From JBCDKH01 sp964388485 (GTDB taxonomy: Bacteria > Planctomycetota > Phycisphaerae > Tepidisphaerales > Tepidisphaeraceae), in assembly GCA_964388485.1 (NCBI GenBank), contig CAYMAS010000014.1, positions 1-64,000 of the forward strand: a stretch of DNA of 64,000 nt, written 5' to 3'. The notes under the pieces are model-generated. The model did no database searches, was not told the origin of the DNA, and was given only the letters and a program-made list of their open reading frames with translations. Each line of letters begins with the position of its first letter. The first letter of the stretch is position 1. Shown here in pieces: positions 33,990 through 44,406 of the stretch. Made by a program: the position numbers and the translations under genes.

Positions 33990-35513
33990 GTGCAAGAGAC
34001 AGAACCCACCGTCCCGACCGACGATGTCGAGGACCCCAAAGCTTCCGACGACGCCCAAGTCGTTGCCGAAGGCGAACCTGAACATGAAGTCTACCCCAGC
34101 ATCGCCATCATCGGCCGGCCCAACGTCGGCAAATCGTCGCTGCTCAACAGCCTCGCCCGGAAGCGTATCGCCATCGTTCAAGACCAGCCGGGCGTGACGC
34201 GAGATCGCGTGTCGACGCACCTGGAGTTCGACACGAGGGACGGGCCGCGATGGGTCGAGCTCGTCGACACCGGCGGCTACGGCTTCGACGACAAGCAGGG
34301 CCTGACCGACCCGATCCGTCGGCAGGTCGAAGCCGCCGTCGGTCGGGCGCAGCAGGCGGTGTTCGTCGTCGACGCTCATGCCGGTCTGCTGCCGGGCGAC
34401 CTGACGATCGCTGAACTCCTTCGCAAGAGCGGCACGCCGGTCCTGCTCGTCGCGAACAAGGCCGACGGCGAGCGGTACGACGTCGCCGCCGCCGACTTCA
34501 GCCGACTCGGGTTCGGGACGCCCGAGTTCGTCAGTGCCACCACCGGCCGGGGCGTCAACAAGCTCCAGACGAAGCTCGCCGCCGCCGTGGATCTGGAAAA
34601 TGCCCCGCGGAATCCCCCAGACCCCGACCTCAAGATCGCCATCGTCGGCAAGCGAAACGCCGGCAAAAGCACGCTCGTCAACGCCATCGCCAAGCTCTTC
34701 AAGGAAGAAGATGACCGCGTCATCGTGAGCGAGGTTGCCGGAACGACGAGAGACAGCGTCGACGTCGTCTTCGAGAAGGACGGCCGAACCATGACGGTCA
34801 TCGATACCGCCGGCGTCCGCAAGAAGCGGCACATGGTGACGAATGACGTGGAGTTTTACAGCTTCCACCGGGCCGAGCGGAGCATCCGTCGGAGCGGCAT
34901 CGTCATGCTGCTAATCGACGCGACGGTGCTTGTCAGCGATCCGGATAAGAAGCTGGCCCGTTACATCGGCGACCAGATGAAGCCGACGATTCTCGTGGTC
35001 AACAAATGGGATCTGGCCCGCGAGGCTCGGCGAAAGGAGGCCCAGACGCAGGGTAAGAAGCCGCCGCGGGACTCGGAACTGATGGAGGAGTTCGGCGAGT
35101 ATCTGGAAGCCGAGCTACCGGGACTCTCCTTCGCACCCATCGCCTTCATCACCGCCAGCGATGGCCGAAACGTGGCCGCGCTGGTCGATGCGGCAAGAAG
35201 TCTGCACAAGTCGGCTCTGACTCGCGTTTCCACAGGGCAACTCAACAAGGCGATCGAGCGGGCGATGCAGGTACGGACGCCTGGCGGCTCGCGCGGCGGA
35301 CGTCGCCGGCCAAAGATCTTCTACGCGACGCAAGTCACGGTCGACCCGCCGCACGTCGTGGTGTTCGTGAACGACCCGGACCTCTTCGACGAGGGCTACA
35401 AGAGGTTCCTCGTGAACCGGCTCCGCGACGAGCTGCCCTTCGGGGAGGTGCCGTTACGGCTATCGTTGAGGGCGAGGAGGCGAGATGACGATGAGGCGTC
35501 GCTTGATACATGA
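33990..35513 (+). CDS. der: Ribosome-associated GTPase Der (EngA)
   Basis: 507 residues with a GTG start. Two tandem Era-like GTPase domains: G1 IGRPNVGKSS near 41-50 with VTRDR, DTGGYG and NKAD; second G1 VGKRNAGKST near 220 with EVAGTTRDS, DTAGVRKK and VNKWDLA. A KH-like C-terminal domain includes PKIFYATQVTVDPPHVVVFVNDP and RFLVNRLRDELPFGEVPLRL in pieces. Der is needed for 50S assembly. An acidic extension of about 35 residues precedes the first domain. Confidence 0.96.
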   Translation: MQETEPTVPTDDVEDPKASDDAQVVAEGEPEHEVYPSIAIIGRPNVGKSSLLNSLARKRIAIVQDQPGVTRDRVSTHLEFDTRDGPRWVELVDTGGYGFDDKQGLTDPIRRQVEAAVGRAQQAVFVVDAHAGLLPGDLTIAELLRKSGTPVLLVANKADGERYDVAAADFSRLGFGTPEFVSATTGRGVNKLQTKLAAAVDLENAPRNPPDPDLKIAIVGKRNAGKSTLVNAIAKLFKEEDDRVIVSEVAGTTRDSVDVVFEKDGRTMTVIDTAGVRKKRHMVTNDVEFYSFHRAERSIRRSGIVMLLIDATVLVSDPDKKLARYIGDQMKPTILVVNKWDLAREARRKEAQTQGKKPPRDSELMEEFGEYLEAELPGLSFAPIAFITASDGRNVAALVDAARSLHKSALTRVSTGQLNKAIERAMQVRTPGGSRGGRRRPKIFYATQVTVDPPHVVVFVNDPDLFDEGYKRFLVNRLRDELPFGEVPLRLSLRARRRDDDEASLDT

Positions 35514-35601
35514 AGATTCTGCAGCATCAGCAGCGCGATGCCGAACAACCGTTTAGGTCGCCGAGGCCGCGGCTATCGGTGTGAAAAAGAACTTAAAGAC
35601 G

Positions 35602-35629
35602 TTGACGTGTGACTGAGGCCGCCTATGTT
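35602..35629 (+). promoter_or_regulatory. Likely rRNA promoter
   Basis: TTGACG at 35602-35607, a 16-bp spacer and TATGTT at 35624-35629, preceded by an A-rich stretch (AAAAAGAACTTAAAGA) that looks like an UP element. It is the best sigma70-type promoter in the 611-bp region 35514-36124, placing the start about 490 bp before the 16S 5' end. That region otherwise contains the boxA and processing arm listed separately, and no gene. Confidence 0.55.
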
Positions 35630-35798
35630 AACCGCCCAGCCATCGACGGGAACAGAAGCCGAACTCGGAAGCGAGTCAAGCCCCTGCAACCTGACGGCGA
35701 CTGGGAAAAATCGGTCGCGAAGGTAGACTGGCCGCCAAAGCCGCCTACACTGCCGACCGCCGCAGAGGAATCACGAAAGTGGTTTGACGCGGCCAGAT

Positions 35799-35811
35799 GG
35801 CTCTTTGACAA
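35799..35811 (+). promoter_or_regulatory. boxA-type antitermination element in the rRNA leader
   Basis: GGCTCTTTGACAA matches the bacterial rRNA boxA (TGCTCTTTAACAA) at ten of thirteen or more positions. boxA in the leader RNA recruits NusB/NusE to prevent Rho-dependent termination of the untranslated transcript. It lies about 170 bp after the promoter and overlaps the 5' arm of the processing stalk. Confidence 0.6.
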
Positions 35812-35825
35812 GCGAATAGTCGGAT
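35803..35825 (+). other. 5' arm of the 16S precursor processing stalk
   Basis: These 23 bases are complementary to 37721-37743 beyond the 16S 3' end, with only two mismatches and a perfect 14-base run (GCGAATAGTCGGAT). Pairing would bring both ends of the 16S precursor together for RNase III cleavage. Confidence 0.75.
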
Positions 35826-36124
35826 CGCCGCGAGGGTGTGTTCCGCTGAGGCTTCGGCTGATGCGGAGAGATCCAAGGCACCGGACGACTTGTTCGTCAC
35901 GGACCTTCTATCACTCATCCTTGCGTGCATGCAATAGTGATCCCTTATTTGGAAATCGCCCGGGTCTACGCGGCCCGGTGCGTGTCAGCAAGGAATTGAG
36001 TTAAAATTGCCTGTGGGTGCCACCCGGCACCTGCAACTAGCCGCTGCATGATCTGCAGTTGGCTTCAGGCAAACCTTCAAGTTTGAGATTAAGCACTCGG
36101 CTTCGGCTTTGTGCATCAAGAACA

Positions 36125-37616
<1,492 letters not shown>

Positions 37617-37720
37617 CAGGATTTTGTAGACGTCCAAGAGTGCGAACTCGAAGACGACTGTCAGCACAACCTCGTCTGCCCTCACCGGCAGGCTGCCAGT
37701 GGCAACATTGGTAGATGGCC

Positions 37721-37743
37721 ATCCGACTATTCGCCTGTCCAAG
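37721..37743 (+). other. 3' arm of the 16S precursor processing stalk
   Basis: Inverted complement of 35803-35825 (see that entry), located about 108 bp after the mature 3' end and just before the terminator. The 378-bp gap 37614-37991 contains this arm, the terminator, and otherwise nothing recognisable. Confidence 0.75.
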
Positions 37744-37751
37744 GCAAGCGA

Positions 37752-37781
37752 ACACCCGCACCTCCCCGGTGCGGGTGTTTT
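37752..37781 (+). terminator. Intrinsic terminator of the 16S transcript
   Basis: A perfect 11-bp stem (ACACCCGCACC and its complement) with a five-base loop, ending in a run of four T. It closes the 16S unit before any tRNA or 23S gene. Confidence 0.9.
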
Positions 37782-37991
37782 GCTGCGCCGCCTGTGTAGC
37801 ACCCCGTCATCACCAGCGGCAACTTTCCTCTTATCTGCGGCAATCAGCGACGCCAACTCCGGCAGCGGCTAGAATCCCGCCCGACCCTCTGCTGACCTGT
37901 CCTCTTCAGGTCTTCCCACAACTACCGTCGCCGACGGGTGTTCACGACCCTGAGCCCCGTCGACAAGGCGAACAAGTTACACGAACCCGCC

Positions 37992-39110
37992 ATGGGCCCG
38001 ACGAATCAACGGCTTCTTCACCTCTACAACGCTGACCGAGATCTTCGCCAGGCCGAGGACAACCTCGACCGGGCTACGCGTGGCGTTCGTGTCCAAAAGA
38101 AGCGGGCCGAACTCGCTTTAGCTTCTTTGCAAGAGACGCATATGAGCCTCCAACGGCTCAAGGCAAAGCAGATGGAGCTCGAAGGCGACCTCAAGGCTCG
38201 CGACGAGCACATGGAGCATCTACGCCTTCAGCAGCAAGAAGCGTCCAACCCACGGCAGTACCAGGCGCTGTTGCAGCAACTCAACACGCAGAAGGCTGAG
38301 CAGTCTCGAATCGAAGAAGAGGGACTGAGCCAGACTGACCAGATCAAGGCCCTGGAGACGCAGGAAGTCGAGCAACGCGATCAAGCCAATGCAGAGGCCG
38401 AGACCGCTCGGCAACTTGAAAGCGAGATCGAGGATAAGACGAAGGAACTCCAAGCAGTCATCGATGACCTGGCGCCGAAGCGTCAAGCCGCCGCCAGTGA
38501 GGTCAAGAGCGATCTTCTGACGACCTATGAGCGGTTGGCAGACAACTATGAGGGCGAGGCGCTTGCTCCGATCGGCCACATCGAGGGCAAGGAGGAGCGG
38601 TACTACTGCACCGCCTGCAACATGGAGCTGGTAGTCGACGTCTACAACCGCCTCAAGCTGCGGGACGAGGTCGCGACCTGTCCTGGCTGCGGACGAATCC
38701 TGTACATCCCGGAAGAGCTGACTCCTGAGATGGCGATTCGGCAGAAGAAGACTGCCAAGCGAGCCAGCCGGGCCAAGAAGGGCGCGAAGAAGGCTGTCAA
38801 GAAGGACCGCAAGGGCGTGCCCGTCAAGGTCAAACGGGTCCTGACTACCGCCGCTGCGGAGTCGCTCCGGCAGAACAAGGAGGAAGGTGCCGATGCCGCC
38901 GAGGTCGAGGTCAAAATCGTCGGCGTCCTCACCATCGCCGGTCCCTTCAGCGTCGCCAGCAAGGACGATTTTGCCAAGCTCGTCGCCGCCAAGCTGCAGA
39001 GTGAGGATATCGAGATCGATTACGTCGTCCGCCACGTCGGTGAGGACCTCGAGCCTCAAGTCGCTTCCGAGGCTCCCGCCGAGGAAGCCGCCGAGCCCGT
39101 CGAGGCCTGA
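37992..39110 (+). CDS. Coiled-coil zinc-ribbon protein (DUF164/CdsZ-like) with a long C-terminal extension
   Basis: About 372 residues from the ATG at 37992; a GTG 18 codons upstream is possible. A long helical coiled coil (LYNADRDLRQAEDNLDRA, then many Gln/Glu/Lys heptads to about residue 190) is followed by a C4 zinc ribbon, YYCTACNMELV...EVATCPGCGRILYI. That is the DUF164 (zf-RING_7) layout. The tail adds a Lys/Ala-rich stretch (KKTAKRASRAKKGAKKAVKK), a small folded-looking segment (EVEVKIVGVLTIAGPFSVAS) and an acidic end, which is unusual for the family. The role of the family is not firmly known. rnhA follows after 13 bp, so the two are probably co-transcribed. Confidence 0.8.
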   Translation: MGPTNQRLLHLYNADRDLRQAEDNLDRATRGVRVQKKRAELALASLQETHMSLQRLKAKQMELEGDLKARDEHMEHLRLQQQEASNPRQYQALLQQLNTQKAEQSRIEEEGLSQTDQIKALETQEVEQRDQANAEAETARQLESEIEDKTKELQAVIDDLAPKRQAAASEVKSDLLTTYERLADNYEGEALAPIGHIEGKEERYYCTACNMELVVDVYNRLKLRDEVATCPGCGRILYIPEELTPEMAIRQKKTAKRASRAKKGAKKAVKKDRKGVPVKVKRVLTTAAAESLRQNKEEGADAAEVEVKIVGVLTIAGPFSVASKDDFAKLVAAKLQSEDIEIDYVVRHVGEDLEPQVASEAPAEEAAEPVEA

Positions 39111-39123
39111 GCCCATCTAGCCG

Positions 39124-39549
39124 ATGCACCTCATCGTTGAATTCGACGGCGGCTCCCGCGGCAATCCCGGTCCTGCCGGATTCGGCGTTGTCGTCCGTGA
39201 CGCACGCGACGAGTCGACGCCGCTCGTCACCGCCGGCCGCTTCGTCGGACACGCTACAAACAACGTTGCCGAGTACAGCGGTCTCGTCTTCGCCTTGGAA
39301 AAGGCCATCGATCTCGGTGCCACGCAGACCACCGTCCGCGGCGACAGCGAACTTGTCATCAAGCAGATGAAGGGCCAGTACCGCGTCCGCAACGAGAACC
39401 TCAAGCCGCTCTACCAGCAGGCCATCGCCGCTGCCAAGCAGCTCGGCAAGGTCGAGTACGTCCACAAGCTCCGCGACCAGAACAAGCTCGCTGACAAGCT
39501 GGCCAACCTCGCGATGGATCGTAAGGGCGACGTAGACGACGTCGCGTAG
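39124..39549 (+). CDS. rnhA: Ribonuclease HI
   Basis: 141 residues. Catalytic acids are in FDGGSRGNPGPAG (Asp8), NNVAEYSGL (Glu) and RGDSELVIKQM (Asp), with a C-terminal Asp in NKLADKLANLAM. This is the compact bacterial/archaeal type of RNase HI lacking the basic protrusion. It removes RNA from RNA-DNA hybrids. It lies 13 bp downstream of the zinc-ribbon gene. Confidence 0.92.
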   Translation: MHLIVEFDGGSRGNPGPAGFGVVVRDARDESTPLVTAGRFVGHATNNVAEYSGLVFALEKAIDLGATQTTVRGDSELVIKQMKGQYRVRNENLKPLYQQAIAAAKQLGKVEYVHKLRDQNKLADKLANLAMDRKGDVDDVA

Positions 39550-39647
39550 ATCCGCCTCATGGACATCAAGCAGACCGTCGGCCGTCCGATGCGGATCGGG
39601 TTCTTGAGCCGATGCACGAGACCGCGAAGCTGCTTTTCGAGCGACCT

Positions 39648-39661
39648 GCTCCACGTGGAGC
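39648..39661. repeat. GCTCCACGTGGAGC palindrome upstream of the MFS gene
   Basis: Exact 14-bp palindrome, 64 bp before the GTG start of the MFS transporter. An identical site lies at 40901-40914 inside the 3' end of that gene, where it encodes LHVER. The placement would fit an operator, but the motif also occurs outside promoter regions. Confidence 0.7.
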
Positions 39662-39725
39662 TTCATCCCGTTGATTCCAACGCAGCCGCGGGCAAACACC
39701 CACATCGACGCGGCTACGCTCGGCC

Positions 39726-40949
39726 GTGCTGCGGGAGACGTCAACGCCCGTCTCTGCCGCAACCAAGCTGACGCTCCTGCTCGTCAGCTCGCTGACCGTC
39801 ATGGCTGGGGCTGCCGTCGCTCCGGCGTTGGTACCGATCAGCGAGCACTTCGTCTCCACGGGCGGCGAGCCGATGCGGGTGGATCTGTTGGCCAAGCTCA
39901 TCCTGACGCTGCCGGGCCTCTTCATCGCAGTGTGGGCCCCGCTCAGCGGCTGGATCCTCGACCGCTTCGGCAGACGCCCCGTCCTGCTCGTCAGCCTGAT
40001 CCTCTACGGCCTGGCTGGCACGAGCGGCCTGTGGCTGCCGACGCTCGAAGCCCTCCTCGTCGGCCGCGCCTTGCTCGGCATCGCGACCGCAGGCGTGATG
40101 ACGGCCTCGACCACGCTCATCGGCGACTACCTCGACGGGCCGCAACGTGCCCGCTTCATCGGCTTCCAGTCGACCGCCATGTCCGTCGGCGGCATCGGCT
40201 TCATCCTCACCAGCGGCCTGCTCGCCGGCGTCGGCTGGCGGTGGCCATTCGTCATCTACGGCGTCGCGTTGCTCTTCATCCCGCTGGCCATCACCACCAT
40301 CCGTGAGCAGCCGCGACGCCAGCCGACCGCGAACACGCCCGTCGCTCGTTGGCCGATGGCGACCTTCCTGGCCGTCTCGCTCACGTGCTTCTTCGGCGTC
40401 GCTTTGTTCTACCTGACCCCGACCCAGGCCGCCTACCTCACCGCGGACCTCGGCTACGACAGCACGTTCATCCAGTCGCTCGTCATCGTCGCCAGCACCG
40501 TCGGAGCCACCACCGCCGCCGCGAGCTACGGCTGGCAACGCTCGAAACTCGGCTTCAAACCGTTGTTTGCCATCGCCTTTGCCGTCTGGACCGTCGGCTA
40601 CGGCCTGGCAGCACTTTCACCCGATGCCGGGGGGTTGCCCATTCTCGTCATCGGCATGCTCCTCAGCGGCTTCGGCAGCGGGTATCTCATGCCCAACGCC
40701 AGCAGCTGGCTCCTGTCTGCCGCACCCGAAGCGATGCGAGGCCGACTCGTCGGCGGGATGACGTCGTTCTTCTTCGCCGGACAATTCGCCTCGCCGTTCC
40801 TCGCCAAGCCGTTCGTGCTGATGGGCGGCGAACGACTGACCTTCGCCGCCGGAGCGGTGGCGGCGTTGGGGCTGACGGTCGTGTTCGTCATCGCGTCGAT
40901 GCTCCACGTGGAGCGCGGACCTAAGACAGCTCGTCCCGCGTCTGCTTGA
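39726..40949 (+). CDS. Major facilitator superfamily transporter
   Basis: 407 residues with a GTG start and twelve predicted membrane helices. The MFS loop 2-3 signature is GWILDRFGRRPVLL; a second related motif precedes helix 9-10 (SGFGSGYLMPNAS). It is of the drug/metabolite efflux type by general appearance, but the substrate is not inferable. The C-terminus overlaps the convergent kbl gene by 29 bp; a GCTCCACGTGGAGC palindrome lies inside the overlap-proximal coding end (40901-40914). Confidence 0.88.
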   Translation: MLRETSTPVSAATKLTLLLVSSLTVMAGAAVAPALVPISEHFVSTGGEPMRVDLLAKLILTLPGLFIAVWAPLSGWILDRFGRRPVLLVSLILYGLAGTSGLWLPTLEALLVGRALLGIATAGVMTASTTLIGDYLDGPQRARFIGFQSTAMSVGGIGFILTSGLLAGVGWRWPFVIYGVALLFIPLAITTIREQPRRQPTANTPVARWPMATFLAVSLTCFFGVALFYLTPTQAAYLTADLGYDSTFIQSLVIVASTVGATTAAASYGWQRSKLGFKPLFAIAFAVWTVGYGLAALSPDAGGLPILVIGMLLSGFGSGYLMPNASSWLLSAAPEAMRGRLVGGMTSFFFAGQFASPFLAKPFVLMGGERLTFAAGAVAALGLTVVFVIASMLHVERGPKTARPASA

Positions 40950-42147
40950 ACGCCTCGACCACCTTCTCCAGATCTTCTCGCGTGTGAGCAGCGGACATCT
41001 GACAGCGGATCCTCGCCTCGCCCTCGGGCACGACGGGAAAGCTGAAGCCGACGACGTAGACCCCCTTCGCCAGCATCCGGTCCGCCATCCGAGACGCCAG
41101 CGACGCGTCGTACAGCATCACCGGCACGATCGGGTGCTCGCCGGGCACGATGTCGAAGCCCGCCTCCGTCATCGCCTCGCGGAAGAATCGCGTGTTCTCC
41201 CACAACTGCTCACGCAGCGACGGCTCACGCTCCGCCAGCTCAATCGCCTTGATTGCACCGGTCACGAGTGGCGGGGCGATGGTGTTGCTGAACAGGTAAG
41301 GCCTCGACCGCTGACGAAGCAGCTCGACGATCTCCGCCCGACCACTGGTAAAGCCGCCCGATGCCCCGCCCAGAGCTTTGCCGAGCGTGCCCGTGATGAG
41401 GTCGACTCGCCCCATGACGCCGCAATGCTCATGCGTGCCGCGGCCGGTCTCGCCGAGGAAGCCGGTGGCGTGACAGTCGTCGACCATCGTCATCGCTCCG
41501 TAGCGGTCGGCCAGGTCGCAGATGCTCTTGAGGTCCGCAATCGTGCCGTCCATGGAGAAGACGCCGTCCGTCGCGATGAGAATCCGCCGAGCCCCGCCGG
41601 CTTTGGCCTCTTGCAGCTTCGCCTCCAGGTCCGCCATGTCGCTGCTCCGGTAGCGGAACCGCTTGGCCTTGCACAGCCGGATGCCATCGATGATGGATGC
41701 GTGGTTCAAGCTGTCGCTGATCACGGCGTCGTCGGCCGTCAGGATCGTCTCGAAGAGCCCGCCGTTGGCGTCGAAGCAGGAGTTGTAGAGGATGGTGTCT
41801 TCGGTTTCGAGGAAGGTGCTGATGCGGTCTTCGAGCTGCTTGTGAATGGTCTGGGTGCCGCAGATGAAGCGGACGCTCGCCAGGCCGAAGCCGTACTCGT
41901 CGAGGCCCTGCTTAGCCGCCTCTGCGACGGCCGGGTGTTGGGCCAGGCCGAGGTAGTTGTTGGCGCAAAGTACCAGCACATCGTCCGGCACGTCGCTCGC
42001 CTCCGTCCGGTGCACCCCCGTCATCGCCGGCTTGACACCTACCCGCGGACCTTGCGGCGTGCTGATGATACGCTCGGACTTGTAGAGCCCGCCGGTGCGG
42101 ATCTGGTCGAGCGTGTCCCGCAACTCCTGACGCGTCGTCTCGTTCAT
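40921..42147 (-). CDS. kbl: 2-amino-3-ketobutyrate CoA ligase (glycine C-acetyltransferase)
   Basis: 408 residues from the ATG at 42147 (MNETTRQELRDTLDQI); the frame is open further upstream but without similarity. PLP-dependent alpha-oxoamine synthase: VLCANNYLGLAQHP, SVRFICGTQTIHKQLE, DSLNHASIIDGIRL, MVDDCHATGFLGETGRG, and the PLP lysine in TGTLGKALGGASGG. Kbl cleaves 2-amino-3-oxobutyrate with CoA to glycine and acetyl-CoA in threonine breakdown; the partner threonine dehydrogenase is not in the window. 8-amino-7-oxononanoate synthase (BioF) is a less likely alternative. Confidence 0.9.
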   Translation of the reverse strand: MNETTRQELRDTLDQIRTGGLYKSERIISTPQGPRVGVKPAMTGVHRTEASDVPDDVLVLCANNYLGLAQHPAVAEAAKQGLDEYGFGLASVRFICGTQTIHKQLEDRISTFLETEDTILYNSCFDANGGLFETILTADDAVISDSLNHASIIDGIRLCKAKRFRYRSSDMADLEAKLQEAKAGGARRILIATDGVFSMDGTIADLKSICDLADRYGAMTMVDDCHATGFLGETGRGTHEHCGVMGRVDLITGTLGKALGGASGGFTSGRAEIVELLRQRSRPYLFSNTIAPPLVTGAIKAIELAEREPSLREQLWENTRFFREAMTEAGFDIVPGEHPIVPVMLYDASLASRMADRMLAKGVYVVGFSFPVVPEGEARIRCQMSAAHTREDLEKVVEAFKQTRDELS

Positions 42148-42231
42148 GAGGAAGCGTAGCGAAGGTTCGAAATCGCGCGCTGCGCATCGGCGGCCATCGG
42201 GTCTGGCGGCGGAAATTGCATCTGGGAGTCG

Positions 42232-42312
42232 GCGCTCCGCGTGGAGCGCGCACAACCCCCGCCGGCGTCGCTGGCGGGGGTTTTTGTAGCGATGTGCGCT
42301 CCACGTGGAGCG
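42232..42312. repeat. Two GCTCC-type palindromes flanking a plus-strand terminator
   Basis: The 413-bp gap 42148-42560 lies upstream of kbl and downstream of the PEP-CTERM beta-helix gene. A palindrome at 42232-42249 (GCGT centre) and an exact GCTCCACGTGGAGC at 42298-42311 sit on either side of a perfect terminator hairpin (42254-42285). About 90-165 bp before kbl, this could be a kbl leader or operator, or a compact mobile palindrome. Confidence 0.65.
42254..42285 (+). terminator. Orphan intrinsic terminator upstream of kbl
   Basis: A ten-bp stem (AACCCCCGCC and complement) with a nine-base loop, then five T on the plus strand. No plus-strand gene ends here; the nearest ends at 40949, with kbl on the opposite strand in between. 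It may end an antisense or small RNA. Confidence 0.7.
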
Positions 42313-42464
42313 TGGCGAGATGTCGGCAGCGGTCAGAACGATGCAATTTTTGGTCGTTTTGCTGCAGAAAAAGTGCGATCGGCGTTCAGGTTCTGGTCGC
42401 CGATCTTCAGGGCAGGTGCAAGATTTGGACGGTCGCGTCGGGAATCAACGCGTTGGTGTTCGGA

Positions 42465-42486
42465 CCGCAGGATTCGAATCCTGCGG
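42465..42486. repeat. 22-bp perfect palindrome
   Basis: CCGCAGGATT followed by its exact inversion through the centre TTCGAA. It resembles a tRNA T-arm by chance, but has an eight-base loop and no acceptor or anticodon arm. It lies downstream of the PEP-CTERM beta-helix gene; possible roles are a protein-binding site or a small hairpin in the 3' UTR. Confidence 0.6.
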
Positions 42487-42517
42487 CTTGCGTTTCAGAG
42501 GAGACGTGAGACTTCGA

Positions 42518-42555
42518 CCCGCTTCTGCGAGGGAACTCGTCTCAGCTGAAGCGGG
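42518..42555 (-). terminator. Hairpin after the PEP-CTERM beta-helix gene
   Basis: CCCGCTTC and GAAGCGGG form an eight-bp stem with a 22-base loop, five bp past the stop codon on the minus strand. There is no T tract, so it is a weak or factor-dependent terminator. Confidence 0.45.
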
Positions 42556-42560
42556 CGGCG

Positions 42561-44192
42561 TCACGCCCGACGCCGGCGGAGCGCGACGAGGGTGCCGAGG
42601 GCGATTGAGCCGGCCGTGGCGGGTTCGGGGACGCCGATGAGCGATGCGACGCCGCCGGTGACGACGAGGTCGAGGCTCCGGCCGCTGCCGAGGTCGAGCG
42701 GGTCATAGTCGAAGCCGCCGACGAGGCCGCTGGCGTCGAGGAAGTCGAAGCGGTCGCCGATCTGCGGGACGAACCCGCCGCCGAGGACGATGTCCAGCGC
42801 TCCGCCGAGGGTCGCGATGCCGTCGATCTCCAAGCGGTCGAACTCGCCGAGGCCGGTGCCGAACAGCTCGATCTCGAGGGCCGCGTTGTCGAGCGTGACA
42901 TCGCCCGCCATCTCGACGACGGCGGGTGAGTTGCCGGGGCTGAAGGTGCCCAGGAAGACGAAGTCGCCACCGCCGACATAGGAGCCGGCGCCGCTGACCG
43001 TGTCGAGGAAGGTCACGCGACTGCCAGGTCGGGCGTCGACGGTATCGTTGTTCGTGAAGAAGCCGCTGACCCGAAGCGTGCTCTCTTCGGCCACGCGAAG
43101 TGCCGCCGGGCCGTCTGGATTGGCAAACGCTGTGATGAAGTCGCTCCTGAGCTCGGAGGTTTCTCCACCGACAACCGTCACGCTGCCGGAGAGGGCAAGG
43201 TCATCGGCTTCGAGCGTCCCGGCCTCCAAGACCACCATGCCGTTGATCGATACGCCTGCTCCTGCAAAGTTGAGCGCCCCGCCGTCGACTAGGGCTTCAC
43301 CGTCGATGCGGTGGGCCGCGTTGTCACGATCGAATTGGAGCCGCTGATTTTCGCCAACCCGCAGCGTGGAGCCGAAGTCGAGATCGAGTTGACTCTGAAC
43401 AACGCCGTCACCGGCCATGGTGCCGCCCTGGGTGATCAGGACGCCCTGGTTCGTGTTGCTGTCGGGTGTGATGCGTCCCTTGTCGAGCACCAGGGAGCCG
43501 CCGCGAACCTCCATCCTGGCTGCGGCTACGCCGCCGTCGGCAAGGGTCAGCGTCGAGGTGGGGCCGATCTGCAGATCGTTGCCGACGTTGCTTAGCCGCG
43601 ACCCAATGCCGGAGACGCTGACGATCGCGGTGCCATTCTGGTTGTTGAAGCCTTGCCCGAGACGGATGTTCGCACCTCGGAATTGCCCACCGTTAAGGAT
43701 CTCCACCTGCGTCACCGAGGTCTCATTGTCCGTTGCAAGGTTGGGGCCGAAGTTGGACTGCAACAGCGAGCCGAAGCCGTCGACGGTGATGACGGAGGAG
43801 CTGCCGTTGCCGGTGTTCAGGTCGTTGGTCAACAACAGGCCGCCGTCAGTGATGGAGATGCCGCCGGAGAAGATGCCGAGGCTGTCGGTTCGATAGGCGG
43901 AACCGAACCCGGAGACGTTCAGGAGGCCCGAAGCGAGACCGGTTTGGCCGACCCGAACGTTGCCGCCGTCGAGCACGTCGAGACGACCGGCTTGTGGCGA
44001 ATTCGCGTTGAAGTCGAACGGCCCGATTTCGAGAAACGCATTGTCTGCCAGCAGAGAAGGCCCTTGCGAGCCGGCGATTGGTTGAAAGTCGAGTTCGACT
44101 GACCCTGACGCGATGACCTCGGGTGCCGCACTAACGGGCATGGCGGCAATGGCAGCGGCGGCAGCAGCGATGGTCGGGAGCGAGGGTTGCAT
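42561..44192 (-). CDS. PEP-CTERM protein with autotransporter-like beta-helix repeats
   Basis: 543 residues from the ATG at 44192, which gives a signal peptide (LPTIAAAAAAIAAMPVSAAP); the frame is open further upstream, but as shadow coding only. The body is a series of beta-helix-like repeats (LDVLDGGNVRVGQTG, GLLNVSGFGSAYRT, VEILNGGQFRGANIRLGQGF, LTLADGGVAAARMEVRGGSLVLDKG in pieces), of the PATR/beta-helix kind. The C-terminal end GVPEPATAGSIALGTLVALRRRRA is a PEP-CTERM signal. It is expected to be surface or matrix displayed after exosortase processing. It is divergent from the carbonic anhydrase gene. Confidence 0.85.
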   Translation of the reverse strand: MQPSLPTIAAAAAAIAAMPVSAAPEVIASGSVELDFQPIAGSQGPSLLADNAFLEIGPFDFNANSPQAGRLDVLDGGNVRVGQTGLASGLLNVSGFGSAYRTDSLGIFSGGISITDGGLLLTNDLNTGNGSSSVITVDGFGSLLQSNFGPNLATDNETSVTQVEILNGGQFRGANIRLGQGFNNQNGTAIVSVSGIGSRLSNVGNDLQIGPTSTLTLADGGVAAARMEVRGGSLVLDKGRITPDSNTNQGVLITQGGTMAGDGVVQSQLDLDFGSTLRVGENQRLQFDRDNAAHRIDGEALVDGGALNFAGAGVSINGMVVLEAGTLEADDLALSGSVTVVGGETSELRSDFITAFANPDGPAALRVAEESTLRVSGFFTNNDTVDARPGSRVTFLDTVSGAGSYVGGGDFVFLGTFSPGNSPAVVEMAGDVTLDNAALEIELFGTGLGEFDRLEIDGIATLGGALDIVLGGGFVPQIGDRFDFLDASGLVGGFDYDPLDLGSGRSLDLVVTGGVASLIGVPEPATAGSIALGTLVALRRRRA

Positions 44193-44406
44193 GGTCTTTT
44201 CAAATCTACCACAGCCTTTGCGATTGCCAAGCGATGAATCGCCCGCTGGTGAAAGGGAGGGAGCAGGCCGGGGATGAGGTCCTGCTGCTTGTGACGAGTT
44301 CGTGGAAAGGAAGCTGGCTGATCGCACGAACGCGACAAAGGCGAAGTTAACGCCTAGTCTCCGACAGGCGACTGTATAAATCCCTTCTCCCTTCAACCAC
44401 TTCCCT

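Noticed and set aside
35609..36004. 131-codon open frame before the 16S gene
   Set aside because: It spans the rRNA promoter, boxA and processing arm, and has no similarity to a known protein.
42465..42486. tRNA T-arm-like sequence GGATTCGAATCC, possible tRNA or att site
   Set aside because: The loop has eight bases and no acceptor, D or anticodon arm can be built upstream; no integrase is near.
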